DNA of 64,000 nucleotides, from assembly GCA_030149285.1 (NCBI GenBank), contig JASBRU010000005.1, positions 186,001 through 250,000 of the forward strand, written 5' to 3'. A program made the position numbers and the translations under genes. Numbering within the stretch: position 1 is the first letter of the stretch; every line of letters begins with the position of its first letter. This document shows, in pieces, positions 16,718 to 26,794 of this stretch. The stretch is from Flavobacteriales bacterium. GTDB taxonomy: Bacteria > Bacteroidota > Bacteroidia > Flavobacteriales > JASBRU01. A model generated the notes under the pieces. The model saw only the letters and a list, made by a program, of their open reading frames with translations. It did not search any database and was not told the origin of the DNA.

Positions 16718-17653
16718 ATGACACTAACCCAAATAAACTACATTATTGCTGTAGACACATATAGACATTTTGCTACAGCAGCAGAAAAAAGCTTCGTTAC
16801 ACAACCAACGCTTAGTATGCAAATCCAAAAGCTAGAAGATGAGTTGGGAGTTTTGATATTTGATAGAAGCAAACACCCTATTAAACCAACTGAAATTGGG
16901 AAAAAAATTATTGAGCAAGCTAGAACCATAAAGTTTGAAGCGGACAAAGTATATGAAATTATTGCTGAAGGTAAAGGAGAGGTTTTTGGAGAATTTAGGC
17001 TAGGTGTTATCCCTACGATTGCCTCTACTCTGCTCCCAAAATTGCTTAAAAACTTTAGCAATAAATACCCTAAGATAGAACTGATAGTTGAAGAACTACA
17101 AACTGATGAGATTGTAGACAAGCTAAAAAAAGACACCCTTGATGCGGCAATTGCAGCAACACCGCTACATGAGAGTAAAATTATAGAAAAACCATTGTAC
17201 TATGAGCCCTTTATGGCTTATGTACCCGAAGGACATAGATTATTTGATGATGAGTTTGTTTTAGTTTCTGAACTGGACATAAATGATATTTTATTGCTAA
17301 ATCGCGGTCATTGCTTTAGAAACAATGTGGTAAACCTTTGTGATAATGCTTTTAATAGCAACAAAAAAAGCAACCTAAAGCTAGAGAGCGGGAACTTTGA
17401 TACTTTAATTAAGCTTGCTCACCAAGGGTTTGGCATGACACTTATACCCTACTTATATGCCTTAGAGCTAGACAATAAGTATCAGAAATATGTAAAACAT
17501 TTTGATAGTCCAAAACCTACAAGAGAAGTAAGTATAATTTACAACCAAGCTCAATCCAAATTATCAGTCATCAATGCCTTAGCTGATGAAATAGTTAAAG
17601 TTATTCCTAAAAATTTAAGCTCTAAAAAGCAGAGCATTATTAGCCCTTTGTAA
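16718..17653 (+). CDS. oxyR: OxyR, hydrogen-peroxide-sensing LysR-type regulator
   Basis: This 311-residue protein has an N-terminal winged helix-turn-helix (residues 1-60, FATAAEKSFVTQPTLSMQIQ) and a LysR effector domain. The redox pair is present: Cys199 in RGHCFRN and Cys208 in VNLC, nine residues apart as in E. coli OxyR, where peroxide oxidation forms the disulfide that activates transcription. It should control catalase, peroxiredoxin and related genes elsewhere. No such gene is adjacent, though a DsbA-family protein gene converges on it. Two ATCGAT repeats lie just upstream. Confidence 0.93.
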   Translation: MTLTQINYIIAVDTYRHFATAAEKSFVTQPTLSMQIQKLEDELGVLIFDRSKHPIKPTEIGKKIIEQARTIKFEADKVYEIIAEGKGEVFGEFRLGVIPTIASTLLPKLLKNFSNKYPKIELIVEELQTDEIVDKLKKDTLDAAIAATPLHESKIIEKPLYYEPFMAYVPEGHRLFDDEFVLVSELDINDILLLNRGHCFRNNVVNLCDNAFNSNKKSNLKLESGNFDTLIKLAHQGFGMTLIPYLYALELDNKYQKYVKHFDSPKPTREVSIIYNQAQSKLSVINALADEIVKVIPKNLSSKKQSIISPL

Positions 17654-17712
17654 AATAATATGCAAAATGTAACCTGTATGACATTTAAATTAAATGTATA
17701 TACATAAATTTG

Positions 17713-17810
17713 TACATCTAATTGAGTTGGTTACTTAGTTAGTAAAATCTGTAAGATTTTAATTTGGTTTTTGGTTAGTTGAAAAAGCCTCCCTTATTGG
17801 GAGGCTTTTA
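17713..17810 (+). ncRNA. Candidate small RNA or long 3' leader between oxyR and the terminator
   Basis: A TAAATTTG box (17705-17712) lies 52 bases after the oxyR stop. About 90 bases follow with a perfect 7-bp hairpin (AAAATCT, loop GTA, AGATTTT at 17744-17760), two GGTTA-type repeats and then a strong terminator. No open reading frame fits. It may be an independent short RNA or just the 3' untranslated end of oxyR; no upstream -33 box is clear. Confidence 0.25.
17782..17810. terminator. Intrinsic terminator shared by oxyR side and the DsbA-family gene
   Basis: Stem AAAAGCCTCCC / GGGAGGCTTTT with a short TTATT-type loop. It lies between convergent genes and is usable from both strands. Confidence 0.85.
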
Positions 17811-17812
17811 TA

Positions 17813-18457
17813 TTAATTAGCAGTTTCTTTTGGATTTAGAATACCTTCAACAACAGTCTTTATTTCATCAAAAGTTCTGTAGCCAATTGCAACAGCATAT
17901 AACTGATTGTCGTGCTGAAGAGCCAATGTAGGAAAGCTTTTTGCCCCAACTTGTTGAGCCCACTGAAAATCACTTAAGGTTTGTGCCTTCATTTGTTCAG
18001 ACTCAAATAAGTCAGCAAACTCTTTTTCATCAACACCGTATTTAGCTAATAAAGGAAAATAGTTTTCGGCAATATTAGTATCAATATTATCCCTGTAAAA
18101 GGCAATTTGTACATCCTTAAAAAAAGCCAATGTATCATCTGGCTTCAACTGTCTAATAACAGCAATTGCTCTAGATGGCTTTTCAGTATCATATATAAAC
18201 TCCGATTCGGGTTTTAAAATATCATAACCAAAAGGCATTCCGGTTCTTTCATCCACAGCCTCCCAGTGTCCTATAAGCATACTCTTATCATCATCCTTCA
18301 TTGGTTCTTTTGTGTAAGGCCTTAAGCCTCCAAAAACTACACTAAAGAAAAACTCGTCTTTGTAGTGTTCCTTCACTTTTTCTAATTCATTAGAAAACCC
18401 ATAACACCATGAACACAGTGGGTCTCCAACATATATAAACCCTGATTTTAAACTCAT
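17813..18457 (-). CDS. DsbA-family (FrnE-like) thioredoxin-fold protein
   Basis: This 214-residue protein carries the thioredoxin-fold active site CSWC (in VGDPLCSWCYGFSNEL) near the N-terminus, a helical insert, and the cis-proline loop AKSFPTLAL near residue 175. It has no signal peptide, so it is probably a cytosolic oxidoreductase or isomerase-like protein of the FrnE group. The ATG at 18457 is chosen because the protein then begins MSLKSGFIYVGDP, as in relatives; the longer reading to 18496 adds 13 unconserved residues. A TAACTTTG box (18526-18519, minus) lies upstream. Facing oxyR, it may belong to redox defence. Confidence 0.85.
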   Translation of the reverse strand: MSLKSGFIYVGDPLCSWCYGFSNELEKVKEHYKDEFFFSVVFGGLRPYTKEPMKDDDKSMLIGHWEAVDERTGMPFGYDILKPESEFIYDTEKPSRAIAVIRQLKPDDTLAFFKDVQIAFYRDNIDTNIAENYFPLLAKYGVDEKEFADLFESEQMKAQTLSDFQWAQQVGAKSFPTLALQHDNQLYAVAIGYRTFDEIKTVVEGILNPKETAN

Positions 18458-18614
18458 AATTATTACATTAATATTAAATAGTGATAACCAATACAATGAT
18501 GTATTGTTTTTCAGCGTACAAAGTTAACACTTATAACAAAGTCTTTCAGTTAGTTTAACACTACTATAATTACCAATTAACTAACTGAGAGTTTATTTGT
18601 AAACAAAAAATAAC

Positions 18615-20654
18615 ATGAAAAAATTACTACTTATATTATGTATTGCAATTACTATAACACAGGTAACTGCTCAAAGTATAGTAAGCCCTACATCAGGTCC
18701 AAGCCTTAAAAATGTAAGCTTACAATTAAATGCACACGGAGACCCATCAAATTCTCGTACTAGTTTTAATGCCAACTTAAAACCCTTTTATCATGGAGTA
18801 GCTTCTGGCGACCCAATGAGTGATAGAGTAATTATTTGGACTAGGGTTACGCCAGATTCTGCAGGTACAATTACAGGAAACTGGTATGTAAGCACAGATA
18901 CACTTGCAAACAACATTGTTACTCAAGGTACTTTTAGCACAGACTCTAGTAGAGATTACACGGTAAAAGTTGACGTAACCGGATTATCTAGCAACACCAC
19001 TTATTACTACTTTTTTCAGGCAATGGGTGCAAACTCATTAATGGGGCGTACCAAAACGGCGCCAACAGGTACAACAACAGATCACTTACGATTTGCAGTA
19101 ACATCTTGCAGTAATTACGAGGCGGGCTATTTTAATGCTTATGGTAGAATTGCAGATAGAAATGACCTACACGGCATCATTCACTTAGGAGATTATATTT
19201 ATGAATATGGAAATGGCGAATACGGAGACACTGCTTTAAGCAATGGACCAAGAAAACACGACAGTACTGAAACCGTAACTTTAGAGCAATATCGCTCCCG
19301 CTACTCTTTATACAGATTGGATGAAGACTTAATGCGTGCACATCAACAACATCCTTTCATCAATATTTGGGATGACCATGAGTCTGCTAATGACTCTTAT
19401 ACAAGCGGAGCTGAAAATCATGATGTAACAACTGAAGGTAGTTGGACATTAAGAAAATCATTAGCCAAGCAGGCTTTTTTTGAATGGTTACCGATTAGAG
19501 ATAATTCTGATACTACAATTGTAAGAACCTTAAACTACGGAAACTTAGTTGATTTAATTATGATTGATACTCGACTAGAAGGTAGAGAAATACAAATATT
19601 AGATGTTACTAATCCGGCACTATACTCTCCTACACGTACTATGTTAGGTAATGCACAACGCAACTGGTTATTAAATGAATTGGATAACTCATCTGCAAAA
19701 TGGAAAATAGTTGCCAATCAAGTTATCTTCTCAGAATTTCATGTGGGTTGGGCTGCACAAGGCGGACAAACTCCACAAGATGTAGAAAATATTTTCTTAG
19801 ATATTTGGGATGGATACCCTGCCGAACGCAGTAGAATTATCAATTATATAGACTCTGCTAATATTGATAACGTAGTATGGCTTACAGGTGATTTCCACAG
19901 TACCTTTGCTTTTGATGTTGCAGACACAGTTGTTGACCCAGCAGCTTTTTATGCGCCTGTACCTAATTACGATAGAACAACTGGGGCTGGCTCTGTAGCA
20001 GTAGAATTTGCAACACCGAGTATTACCTCAGCTAATTTTGACGAAAACGTTGGAGCTTTAGCTGCTGCAGGTTTAGAATTTCAGATTAACAATCCATTAC
20101 CATCACCTGTACCGCCTGGACATATACCTAACCCACATATGAAATATGTTGATTTAGATCAACATGGTTATTTCATATTAGATGTTAAAGACGATAGTAC
20201 CCAGGCCAACTGGTATTTTGTAGATAAAATTAATGCCCCATCTACTACCGAAAGCTTTGGACAAGGTCAATACTCAAAAGATGGCGAAAACCACTTAAAT
20301 ACCTCATTAGTTGAAAGTGCAGAAAAAGCAACTCAGGACATTGAAGCACCAAAAAACCCACCTACTTATGGCATAGGAACACTAGAGAACAACAATTCTT
20401 TTGCATTAATGAGTGTTTATCCAAACCCTGCTACCGATAGAGTATTGGTTCAATTTGCATTAGCAAATACACAAGATGTAAAAGTTGTTATGTATGATTT
20501 AACCGGTAAAATAGTTGCAGAACTGGTAAACGGAAAACAAAATGCCGGGGTTTACAATTTACGCTTTGAGCGCAACAACTTACCCAATGGATTATACTTA
20601 TTAAAAATAAGTACCCCTGAAGGTGAGACGACACAAAAAATAATCTTTAACTAA
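18615..20654 (+). CDS. phoD: PhoD-type alkaline phosphatase with T9SS sorting domain
   Basis: This 679-residue protein has a signal peptide (residues 1-19), a PhoD N-terminal beta domain (GVASGDPMSDRVIIWTRVTP), and the metallophosphatase domain with SCSNYEAG, HLGDYIYEYG, WDDHESANDSY and TGDFHSTFAF, which bind calcium and iron in known PhoD. The last 80 or so residues (SVYPNPATDRVLVQF...LYLLKI) form a type A T9SS sorting domain, so it is exported across the outer membrane and probably displayed or released to take phosphate from phosphoesters outside the cell. Usual PhoD proteins are about 550 residues or less; the extra length is the sorting domain. Confidence 0.93.
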   Translation: MKKLLLILCIAITITQVTAQSIVSPTSGPSLKNVSLQLNAHGDPSNSRTSFNANLKPFYHGVASGDPMSDRVIIWTRVTPDSAGTITGNWYVSTDTLANNIVTQGTFSTDSSRDYTVKVDVTGLSSNTTYYYFFQAMGANSLMGRTKTAPTGTTTDHLRFAVTSCSNYEAGYFNAYGRIADRNDLHGIIHLGDYIYEYGNGEYGDTALSNGPRKHDSTETVTLEQYRSRYSLYRLDEDLMRAHQQHPFINIWDDHESANDSYTSGAENHDVTTEGSWTLRKSLAKQAFFEWLPIRDNSDTTIVRTLNYGNLVDLIMIDTRLEGREIQILDVTNPALYSPTRTMLGNAQRNWLLNELDNSSAKWKIVANQVIFSEFHVGWAAQGGQTPQDVENIFLDIWDGYPAERSRIINYIDSANIDNVVWLTGDFHSTFAFDVADTVVDPAAFYAPVPNYDRTTGAGSVAVEFATPSITSANFDENVGALAAAGLEFQINNPLPSPVPPGHIPNPHMKYVDLDQHGYFILDVKDDSTQANWYFVDKINAPSTTESFGQGQYSKDGENHLNTSLVESAEKATQDIEAPKNPPTYGIGTLENNNSFALMSVYPNPATDRVLVQFALANTQDVKVVMYDLTGKIVAELVNGKQNAGVYNLRFERNNLPNGLYLLKISTPEGETTQKIIFN

Positions 20655-20683
20655 AAGATTGATTACAGACCGACCAAATAGTA

Positions 20684-20713
20684 AAAAAAGCCCGATTAAT
20701 TAATCGGGCTTTT
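20684..20713. terminator. Bidirectional terminator between phoD and the DUF4199 gene
   Basis: AAAAAAGCCCGATTAA / TTAATCGGGCTTTT forms an almost perfect palindrome with flanking A and T runs, between two convergent genes. Confidence 0.9.
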
Positions 20714-20719
20714 AAATTT

Positions 20720-21283
20720 TTATGATGTAGCTACTTCAAGTGTATCTCCACTATCATCCTTAGGAGTGTTTCGTTTGAGAGCAACGGCAAATATTGTACT
20801 CATAATCAGACCAATAATAAATACAGTGATAAACATTAAAAAATCCTGAAAATAGGTATTAAAGAATAATGGCATCTCTGCTTTTTGTTTATCCAATTCA
20901 GCCATTACCTCATCCATAGATACAGCACTACCCGCTTCTTGCTCCATTGTATACTGCGTGTATTTCACCATAAAATCAGGGTCAATAACTTCAATATATA
21001 CGTGGTTAAACAAGCCAAATAAAACTGAAGGAAATAAAGCAATTAAAATTCCCACTTTAAATGCTTTTCCAAAGCTTATTACACCACCATTGTGGTCATC
21101 CCTATATTGTCTTACAGCAAAGTAGATAGCAAATAAAGCCACTATCATAGATGTATACCCTACTATCTCTCCCCCTTTAAAATCTTCTACATCTGTACCT
21201 ACTCCAAATAAGTAGCCCGCAAATAATACTAATAACATTAAGCCAAAGGAGATAAAACCGAACTTCCAGATAATTTTTTTCAT
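20720..21283 (-). CDS. DUF4199 integral membrane protein
   Basis: This 187-residue protein has four predicted membrane helices (starting near residues 9, 40, 75 and 140). The second and third flank FAVRQYRDDHNGGVISFGKA, the motif that defines DUF4199, a family found mainly in Bacteroidota. A Lys-rich amphipathic helix lies between helices 3 and 4 and the C-terminal tail is acidic. The function is unknown; relatives often lie beside membrane glycosyltransferases or signalling genes, but here the neighbour is a LuxR-type regulator 110 bases upstream. Confidence 0.85.
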   Translation of the reverse strand: MKKIIWKFGFISFGLMLLVLFAGYLFGVGTDVEDFKGGEIVGYTSMIVALFAIYFAVRQYRDDHNGGVISFGKAFKVGILIALFPSVLFGLFNHVYIEVIDPDFMVKYTQYTMEQEAGSAVSMDEVMAELDKQKAEMPLFFNTYFQDFLMFITVFIIGLIMSTIFAVALKRNTPKDDSGDTLEVATS

Positions 21284-21393
21284 ACGATATAATTTTTGTT
21301 TTTAATGACGAACCGAAATAAGCCAAAAGCCATTAAAAAGGACTCATACCAAAGTATGATTTTATTTGAACAATTGAAAATGAAATAGTTATA

Positions 21394-21816
21394 CTATTTA
21401 ATGATATTCAATTCTTTGGCAGTAGTAACAGCCTGTGTACGTCGTTTTACATCTAATTTTACAAATAAATTAGCCGTATGGGTTTTGATTGTATTGAGAG
21501 AAACAAATAATTTATCTGCGATTTCTTGATTAGATAAACCTTCTGAAATAAGTTCCAAGACTTCCATTTCTCGTTTACTGATGCCCAATTCTTCAATCTT
21601 TCTCGAATCAATTGGTATATCATCAACTTTTACCAATACTCTTTTCGCTTTTTTATTCCTGCTTATAAAAATACCTAAGGCAAGAAAAGCAATGGAAATA
21701 GCACCGATGTATATCTCTTGCGAAACATTAGCTGATATAACAGAATACTGTGCTATCAATAACAACAACACAACACCTGACAATACTAAAGCAAAAGGAA
21801 TAATGATACTTCGCAT
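21394..21816 (-). CDS. Membrane-anchored LuxR-type helix-turn-helix regulator
   Basis: This 140-residue protein has two N-terminal membrane helices (about residues 5-25 and 34-52) followed by a short linker and a GerE/LuxR DNA-binding domain (residues 75-140; KREMEVLELISEGLSNQEIA, then TIKTHTANLFVKL). There is no receiver or ligand-binding domain. Membrane-tethered LuxR-type proteins of this compact form are known in Bacteroidota; target genes and signal are unknown. It is codirectional with the DUF4199 gene just downstream, which is a reasonable target or partner. Confidence 0.88.
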   Translation of the reverse strand: MRSIIIPFALVLSGVVLLLLIAQYSVISANVSQEIYIGAISIAFLALGIFISRNKKAKRVLVKVDDIPIDSRKIEELGISKREMEVLELISEGLSNQEIADKLFVSLNTIKTHTANLFVKLDVKRRTQAVTTAKELNIIK

Positions 21817-21849
21817 GTGCTAAAAATACTAAGCTTATTTGTGATACAA

Positions 21850-21878
21850 AAAGAAAAAACCGGCAAAAGCCGGTTTTT
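21850..21878. terminator. Intrinsic terminator downstream of icmF
   Basis: AAAAAACCGGC-AAAA-GCCGGTTTTT lies between the icmF stop (21898, minus) and the LuxR-type gene. The stem is strong and followed by a T-run on either strand; for icmF the minus-strand reading applies. Confidence 0.85.
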
Positions 21879-21897
21879 ATAATCTTATAATATACTC

Positions 21898-24800
21898 TTA
21901 CATATTTCGGCGATACTGACCACCAACTTCAAATAAGGCATTGGTTATTTGTCCTAACGAACAAACCTTGGTAGCTTCCATTAAACGTTCAAATATGTTT
22001 TCGTTTTGTACTGCTGCCTCTTGTATAATTCTTAATTGCTCATTAGCCTCATTACTATTTCTAGTATGTAATCTACCTAACATAGCAATCTGATATTCTT
22101 TTTCTTCTTTAGTAGCACGTATTACCTCTTTAGGTATTACAGTAGGCGAGCCCTCTGAGCTTAAGAAGGTATTCACCCCAATAATTGGGAATTCGCCATT
22201 ATGCTTTAAGGTTTCATAGTACAAGCTTTCTTCTTGTATCTGCCCACGTTGGTACATCGTTTCCATAGCACCTAATACACCACCACGCTCTGTAATTCTA
22301 TCAAATTCAGATAATACAGCCTCTTCTACTAAATCCGTTAACTCTTCAATAATAAACGAGCCTTGTAATGGGTTTTCGTTCTTCGCTAAACCAAGCTCTT
22401 TATTAATGATTAATTGTATCGCCATTGCTCTACGCACACTTGCTTCTGTAGGGGTTGTAATCGCCTCATCATAAGCATTGGTATGCAAGGAGTTACAGTT
22501 ATCGTAAATAGCATATAGTGCCTGTAAAGTAGTACGGATATCGTTAAAATCAATCTCTTGCGCATGTAACGAACGACCAGAGGTTTGGATATGGTACTTC
22601 AGCATTTGTGCTCTGGAGTTTGCACCATACTTGCTTTTCATGGCTTTAGCCCATATTCTTCTGGCTACTCTACCAATTACTGCATATTCCGGGTCTATAC
22701 CATTTGAGAAGAAGAACGATAAGTTAGGTCCGAACTTATTAATATCCATTCCTCTACTTAAGTAATATTCTACATAGGTAAAGCCATTTGCCAATGTAAA
22801 TGCCAATTGTGTAATTGGGTTCGCACCTGCTTCTGCAATATGGTATCCTGAGATTGATACCGAATAGAAGTTTCTTACCTGATTTTCGATGAAGTACTCT
22901 TGTACATCACCCATCAAACGCAAAGCAAACTCTGTAGAGAAAATACAGGTATTTTGTGCCTGATCTTCTTTTAAGATATCTGCTTGTACAGTACCTCTAA
23001 CCTTAGCAATTGTTTCTTTTTTAATTTGAGCATATACGTCTTCAGGTAATACCATATCTCCGGTAATACCTAACAACATCAAACCTAAACCATCATTACC
23101 CTGTGGTAAATCTCCTTGGTATTGCGGACGTTGTATATCTTTTTCTTTGAAAATAGCTGCAATTTTCTTTTCTACCTCTACTTCTAAACCATTCTCTTTA
23201 ATGTAAATCTCACATTGTTGATCTATAGCCGCATTCATAAAGAAACCTAATAACATAGGCGCCGGACCATTGATAGTCATACTCACCGATGTCATTGCAT
23301 CAGCTAAATTGAAGCCTGAGTATAGTTTTTTTGCATCATCTAAACAGCAAATAGAAACACCCGAGTTACCAATCTTACCGTAAATATCCGGTCTGTAATC
23401 AGGGTCATTACCATATAATGTTACAGAGTCAAAAGCTGTAGACAAACGCTTTGCGGGCATACCTAAACTCACATAATGGAAACGTCTGTTGGTACGCTCA
23501 GGGCCACCTTCTCCGGCAAACATACGCGTTGGGTCTTCGCCCTCACGTTTAAATGGAAATAACCCCGCTGTGTATGGAAATTCACCTGGTACGTTTTCCT
23601 GTAAGTTCCATTTCAGTAAATCTCCCCACGCTTTATACTTTGGTAAAGCAACTTTTGGAATTTGTGTGTGAGATAAACTCTCGGTATGCGTTTTTATAGA
23701 TAACTCTTTATCTCTAACCTTAAATTTAAATTCAGGCTCTGTATATTTCTTTCTCTTCTCCTCCCACTCATCCAATATCTTTTGGTTACGAGGATCAAAG
23801 TCTAAGGCTACTTTTTCATAAGCATCTTGTAAGCCTTTTATCAATCTATCTTTATCTTCAAGAGAAGAATCAGTAATAGTATCAATAGATTTTTGAATAC
23901 CGTATAACTTTTGTGCAACCTCGGCTTGCTCCTCTGCCCACTTATCGTAAGCACGGTTGTTCTCTGATATCTCTGATAGGTAACGGATTCTGCTTGGTGG
24001 AATGATGTATATCTTTTCAGACATCTCATCCGTAATTTCAAAAGTAGACTTCAGTTCTTTAGCACCTGTTTTCTCTATCAACTTATCCATTATCGCTTTG
24101 TAAAGCGAATTCATACCAGGGTCATTAAACTGAGATGCGATTGTTCCGAATACAGGTAACTCTTCATCTGGAGTATCCCATAATTGGTGGTTACGCTTGT
24201 ATTGTTTCTTTACATCGCGTATTGCATCTAAAGCACCGCGCTTATCAAACTTATTTAAGGCAATGATATCTGCAAAGTCAAGCATATCAATCTTCTCTAG
24301 CTGAGTAGCAGCACCATACTCTGGTGTCATTACATATAAGCTTACATCTGAGTGGTCCAAAATCTCCGTATCTGACTGACCAATACCTGATGTTTCAAGA
24401 ATAATTAAATCGTATTTAGCCGCTTTTAATACTTGCAAAGCTTCATTTACGTGCTTAGATAAAGCTAAGTTAGACTGGCGAGTAGCCAACGAACGCATAT
24501 AAATTCTATCATTCTTAATGGCATTCATTCGGATACGGTCTCCTAATAAAGCACCACCTGTTTTACGTTTAGATGGGTCAACCGAAACTATTGCTAATTT
24601 TTTATCCTTAAAATCTATCAAGAAACGACGTACCAACTCATCTACTAATGATGATTTACCTGCACCACCTGTACCTGTAATCCCTAATATTGGGGTATCT
24701 ACTTCTTTTGCTAATTCATGTATCTTATCTAAATCTGCTTTAGATTCTTCAGGGAAGTTTTCTGCTGCAGAAATAACTCTACCGATGGCACGAGCATCTT

Positions 24801-25281
24801 TATCTTCAATATGGTTTACCTCACCATTTAAGTTTTGACCTGTTGGGTAGTCTGATTGCTGAACTAAATCATTAATCATACCCTGTAAACCTAACTCTCT
24901 ACCATCATCCGGTGAGTAAATGCGAGTAATACCGTAATCATGTAATTCCTTTATCTCTTCCGGAAGGATAACTCCACCGCCACCACCAAATATTTTGATG
25001 TGACCAGCACCCTTTTCCTTCAGTAAATCATGCATGTATTTGAAATACTCTGTATGTCCACCTTGGTAAGATGTCATTGCAATTGCCTGTGCATCTTCTT
25101 GTATAGCACAGTTTACAACTTCTTCTACACTTCTATCATGTCCTAAGTGAATAACCTCAACCCCAGTAGCCTGAATAATACGGCGCATAATATTGATGGC
25201 AGCATCGTGTCCATCAAAAAGAGATGCAGCAGTTACTATTCTAACTTTATTTTTGGGTTTATAAGGTGCAATCGCTTCCAT
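21898..25281 (-). CDS. icmF: Fused isobutyryl-CoA mutase IcmF (B12 domain, GTPase chaperone, mutase)
   Basis: This 1127-residue fusion rearranges isobutyryl-CoA and n-butyryl-CoA using adenosylcobalamin. Domains in order: B12-binding (residues 10-140, DGHD at 23-26 supplying the His ligand), MeaB-like GTPase (Walker A 200-211, [16 protein letters not shown] at 343-346) that loads and protects the cofactor, a helical linker, and the CoA-mutase barrel (about 560-1120). Substrate residues fit IcmF rather than methylmalonyl-CoA mutase: Phe in LFPFKRE and Gln777 in QNT where methylmalonyl enzymes carry Tyr and Arg. It follows its own promoter (25305-25335) and probably serves branched-chain amino acid or fatty-acid metabolism. 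Confidence 0.93.
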   Translation of the reverse strand: MEAIAPYKPKNKVRIVTAASLFDGHDAAINIMRRIIQATGVEVIHLGHDRSVEEVVNCAIQEDAQAIAMTSYQGGHTEYFKYMHDLLKEKGAGHIKIFGGGGGVILPEEIKELHDYGITRIYSPDDGRELGLQGMINDLVQQSDYPTGQNLNGEVNHIEDKDARAIGRVISAAENFPEESKADLDKIHELAKEVDTPILGITGTGGAGKSSLVDELVRRFLIDFKDKKLAIVSVDPSKRKTGGALLGDRIRMNAIKNDRIYMRSLATRQSNLALSKHVNEALQVLKAAKYDLIILETSGIGQSDTEILDHSDVSLYVMTPEYGAATQLEKIDMLDFADIIALNKFDKRGALDAIRDVKKQYKRNHQLWDTPDEELPVFGTIASQFNDPGMNSLYKAIMDKLIEKTGAKELKSTFEITDEMSEKIYIIPPSRIRYLSEISENNRAYDKWAEEQAEVAQKLYGIQKSIDTITDSSLEDKDRLIKGLQDAYEKVALDFDPRNQKILDEWEEKRKKYTEPEFKFKVRDKELSIKTHTESLSHTQIPKVALPKYKAWGDLLKWNLQENVPGEFPYTAGLFPFKREGEDPTRMFAGEGGPERTNRRFHYVSLGMPAKRLSTAFDSVTLYGNDPDYRPDIYGKIGNSGVSICCLDDAKKLYSGFNLADAMTSVSMTINGPAPMLLGFFMNAAIDQQCEIYIKENGLEVEVEKKIAAIFKEKDIQRPQYQGDLPQGNDGLGLMLLGITGDMVLPEDVYAQIKKETIAKVRGTVQADILKEDQAQNTCIFSTEFALRLMGDVQEYFIENQVRNFYSVSISGYHIAEAGANPITQLAFTLANGFTYVEYYLSRGMDINKFGPNLSFFFSNGIDPEYAVIGRVARRIWAKAMKSKYGANSRAQMLKYHIQTSGRSLHAQEIDFNDIRTTLQALYAIYDNCNSLHTNAYDEAITTPTEASVRRAMAIQLIINKELGLAKNENPLQGSFIIEELTDLVEEAVLSEFDRITERGGVLGAMETMYQRGQIQEESLYYETLKHNGEFPIIGVNTFLSSEGSPTVIPKEVIRATKEEKEYQIAMLGRLHTRNSNEANEQLRIIQEAAVQNENIFERLMEATKVCSLGQITNALFEVGGQYRRNM

Positions 25282-25304
25282 AGTCGTTCTCGTTTAAAGG
25301 AATG

Positions 25305-25335
25305 CAAATTTACGAATTCGCGCGCCAATGGGCAA
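25305..25335 (-). promoter_or_regulatory. Promoter of icmF
   Basis: On the minus strand TTG (25335-25333) is followed after 20 bases by TAAATTTG (25312-25305), a good fit to the phylum consensus. Transcription would start about 17 bases before the ATG. This separates icmF from the long operon upstream. Confidence 0.5.
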
Positions 25336-25350
25336 TTGCTTTTTTACCCT

Positions 25351-26094
25351 TTAAAACTTGTAGGTAATTCCGTTCTGTAAAGTATAGTTTGTTTCGGGTA
25401 TTCCGGGTATAGGATCAGAGTCATACACCAAGTCAAAAGTTACTCTAAAACGTAGGTGATCATTCACTTTAAACTGGAATGATGATTGAGATGAAATCCT
25501 AAAATCATTGAAATCTTCCACATCTGGCTGGTAATAAGATGTTGTTGTAAACTTCACATTTTTAGAGATTTCCCAACCAAATGCTAAATAACTACTTGCT
25601 CTTACCCTGTTCTCTTCCGGAAATTCTTGGGGGCTTTCATGCTCATACATTGCCGCTAAACCAAAAGACAAATTAAGGCTATCCGTTTTGATGAAGTTTG
25701 CTCTCACTCCTGCCCCACCTAATAGTCTAAGATTTATTTTTTGCAGCTTATTAAATTGGTGTTGCGCAAAAGCTTCATAGCCTATTACTCTATCTTTTTT
25801 ATGAAAGTTATAGCGTAAATGCTGAAAACCCCTGTTTACTCCATCCTCATTATCAGTACGCACAACAGCTAAGTCATTCAATAATAAAAATGTAGATGAT
25901 TTGCGTTTGTACTGAACATGTACCGCATTAGAAAACTGCAATACATCCTGTGTATTTCTGGTAAACGTAAGTCCTAGGTCTACCCTTCCGCTTAGTCCTT
26001 CTTTTTCCTCTAAACGCTCTTCCTCAATATTTACAATTTGAGCTTGAATGAAAGAAAAAGCAATCAATAAAATTCCGGTAAATAGTAATCGCAT
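25351..26094 (-). CDS. DUF481 outer-membrane beta-barrel-like protein
   Basis: This 247-residue exported protein (signal peptide, residues 1-18, ending IQAQ) is built of alternating beta-strands, with a family-typical start after the signal (RVDLGLTFTRNTQDVLQFSN) and ends in NYTLQNGITYKF, an aromatic C-terminus typical of outer-membrane barrels. DUF481 proteins are thought to sit in the outer membrane; no transport function is established. It is the last gene of the long minus-strand run, 7 bases after yjjG, and followed by a gap containing the icmF promoter. Confidence 0.82.
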   Translation of the reverse strand: MRLLFTGILLIAFSFIQAQIVNIEEERLEEKEGLSGRVDLGLTFTRNTQDVLQFSNAVHVQYKRKSSTFLLLNDLAVVRTDNEDGVNRGFQHLRYNFHKKDRVIGYEAFAQHQFNKLQKINLRLLGGAGVRANFIKTDSLNLSFGLAAMYEHESPQEFPEENRVRASSYLAFGWEISKNVKFTTTSYYQPDVEDFNDFRISSQSSFQFKVNDHLRFRVTFDLVYDSDPIPGIPETNYTLQNGITYKF

Positions 26095-26101
26095 AAATGC
26101 T

Positions 26102-26794
26102 CTACAGTATTTTATGTAGTTCGTTTAAATTTGAGATTTCAAAGGTAATATCTTCTTGGTGTTCTACCTTATTTGGGTTAAAGAAAACCTGATCCATACC
26201 TGCGCTTTTTGCACCCAATATGTCAGCCTCCATATGGTCTCCTATCATTAGAGAGTGTTCACCTTTAGCCTTAGACTTGTCTAGGGCAAACTTAAAAATT
26301 CGTGGATGTGGTTTTTTCACTCCGGCTTTGTCTGACGTTACAATTACATCAAAGTACTTTTCTAAACCTGTTTTGCTCAACTTCACATCTTGTATTTCGG
26401 CAAAGCCATTGGTAATAATATGTAACCTATACTGGTTGGCTAAGTAATCTAACAACTCTATACTATTGGGTACCAGCTTGGTTTTATAAGGTGAAATACG
26501 CACATAATCATCGCCCATTTTTCGGGCAAGCTTTTTATCATCCACACCAAATTTTTGCAAGGCAAACAAAAAACGCGTAGAGCGTAATGTATCTCTATCA
26601 ATCAATCCATTCCTATACTTTGCCCACATTTCATCATTAATAATGCGGTATTCATGCACAAAATGGTCTATATCAGATATGCCTAATACATCTAATTTAT
26701 GATTGGCATGTAATTCATGTATAGTCTCAGTAGAGTTTGCATCAAAGTCCCAGAGCGTATTATCTAAGTCAAAAAATATGTGTTGGTACTTCAT
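26102..26794 (-). CDS. yjjG: YjjG-type HAD pyrimidine nucleotidase
   Basis: This 230-residue HAD-superfamily phosphatase carries motif I (FFDLDNTLWDFDANS), a Thr-containing motif II (HIITNGFAE), Lys in motif III (GVKKPHPRIF) and motif IV (MIGDHMEADILGAKSAG). The YjjG group dephosphorylates non-canonical pyrimidine nucleotides, sanitising the pool. The ATG at 26794 is chosen: it gives MKYQHIFFDLDN and overlaps the preceding stop codon by four bases (ATGA). It is the penultimate gene of the glycan-type run, where its role is probably incidental. Confidence 0.9.
   Translation of the reverse strand: MKYQHIFFDLDNTLWDFDANSTETIHELHANHKLDVLGISDIDHFVHEYRIINDEMWAKYRNGLIDRDTLRSTRFLFALQKFGVDDKKLARKMGDDYVRISPYKTKLVPNSIELLDYLANQYRLHIITNGFAEIQDVKLSKTGLEKYFDVIVTSDKAGVKKPHPRIFKFALDKSKAKGEHSLMIGDHMEADILGAKSAGMDQVFFNPNKVEHQEDITFEISNLNELHKIL

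Noticed and set aside
17813-18496. A longer DsbA-family protein starting at 18496
   Set aside because: The extra 13 residues (MYWLSLFNINVII) look unconserved and are not needed; the ATG at 18457 fits relatives.
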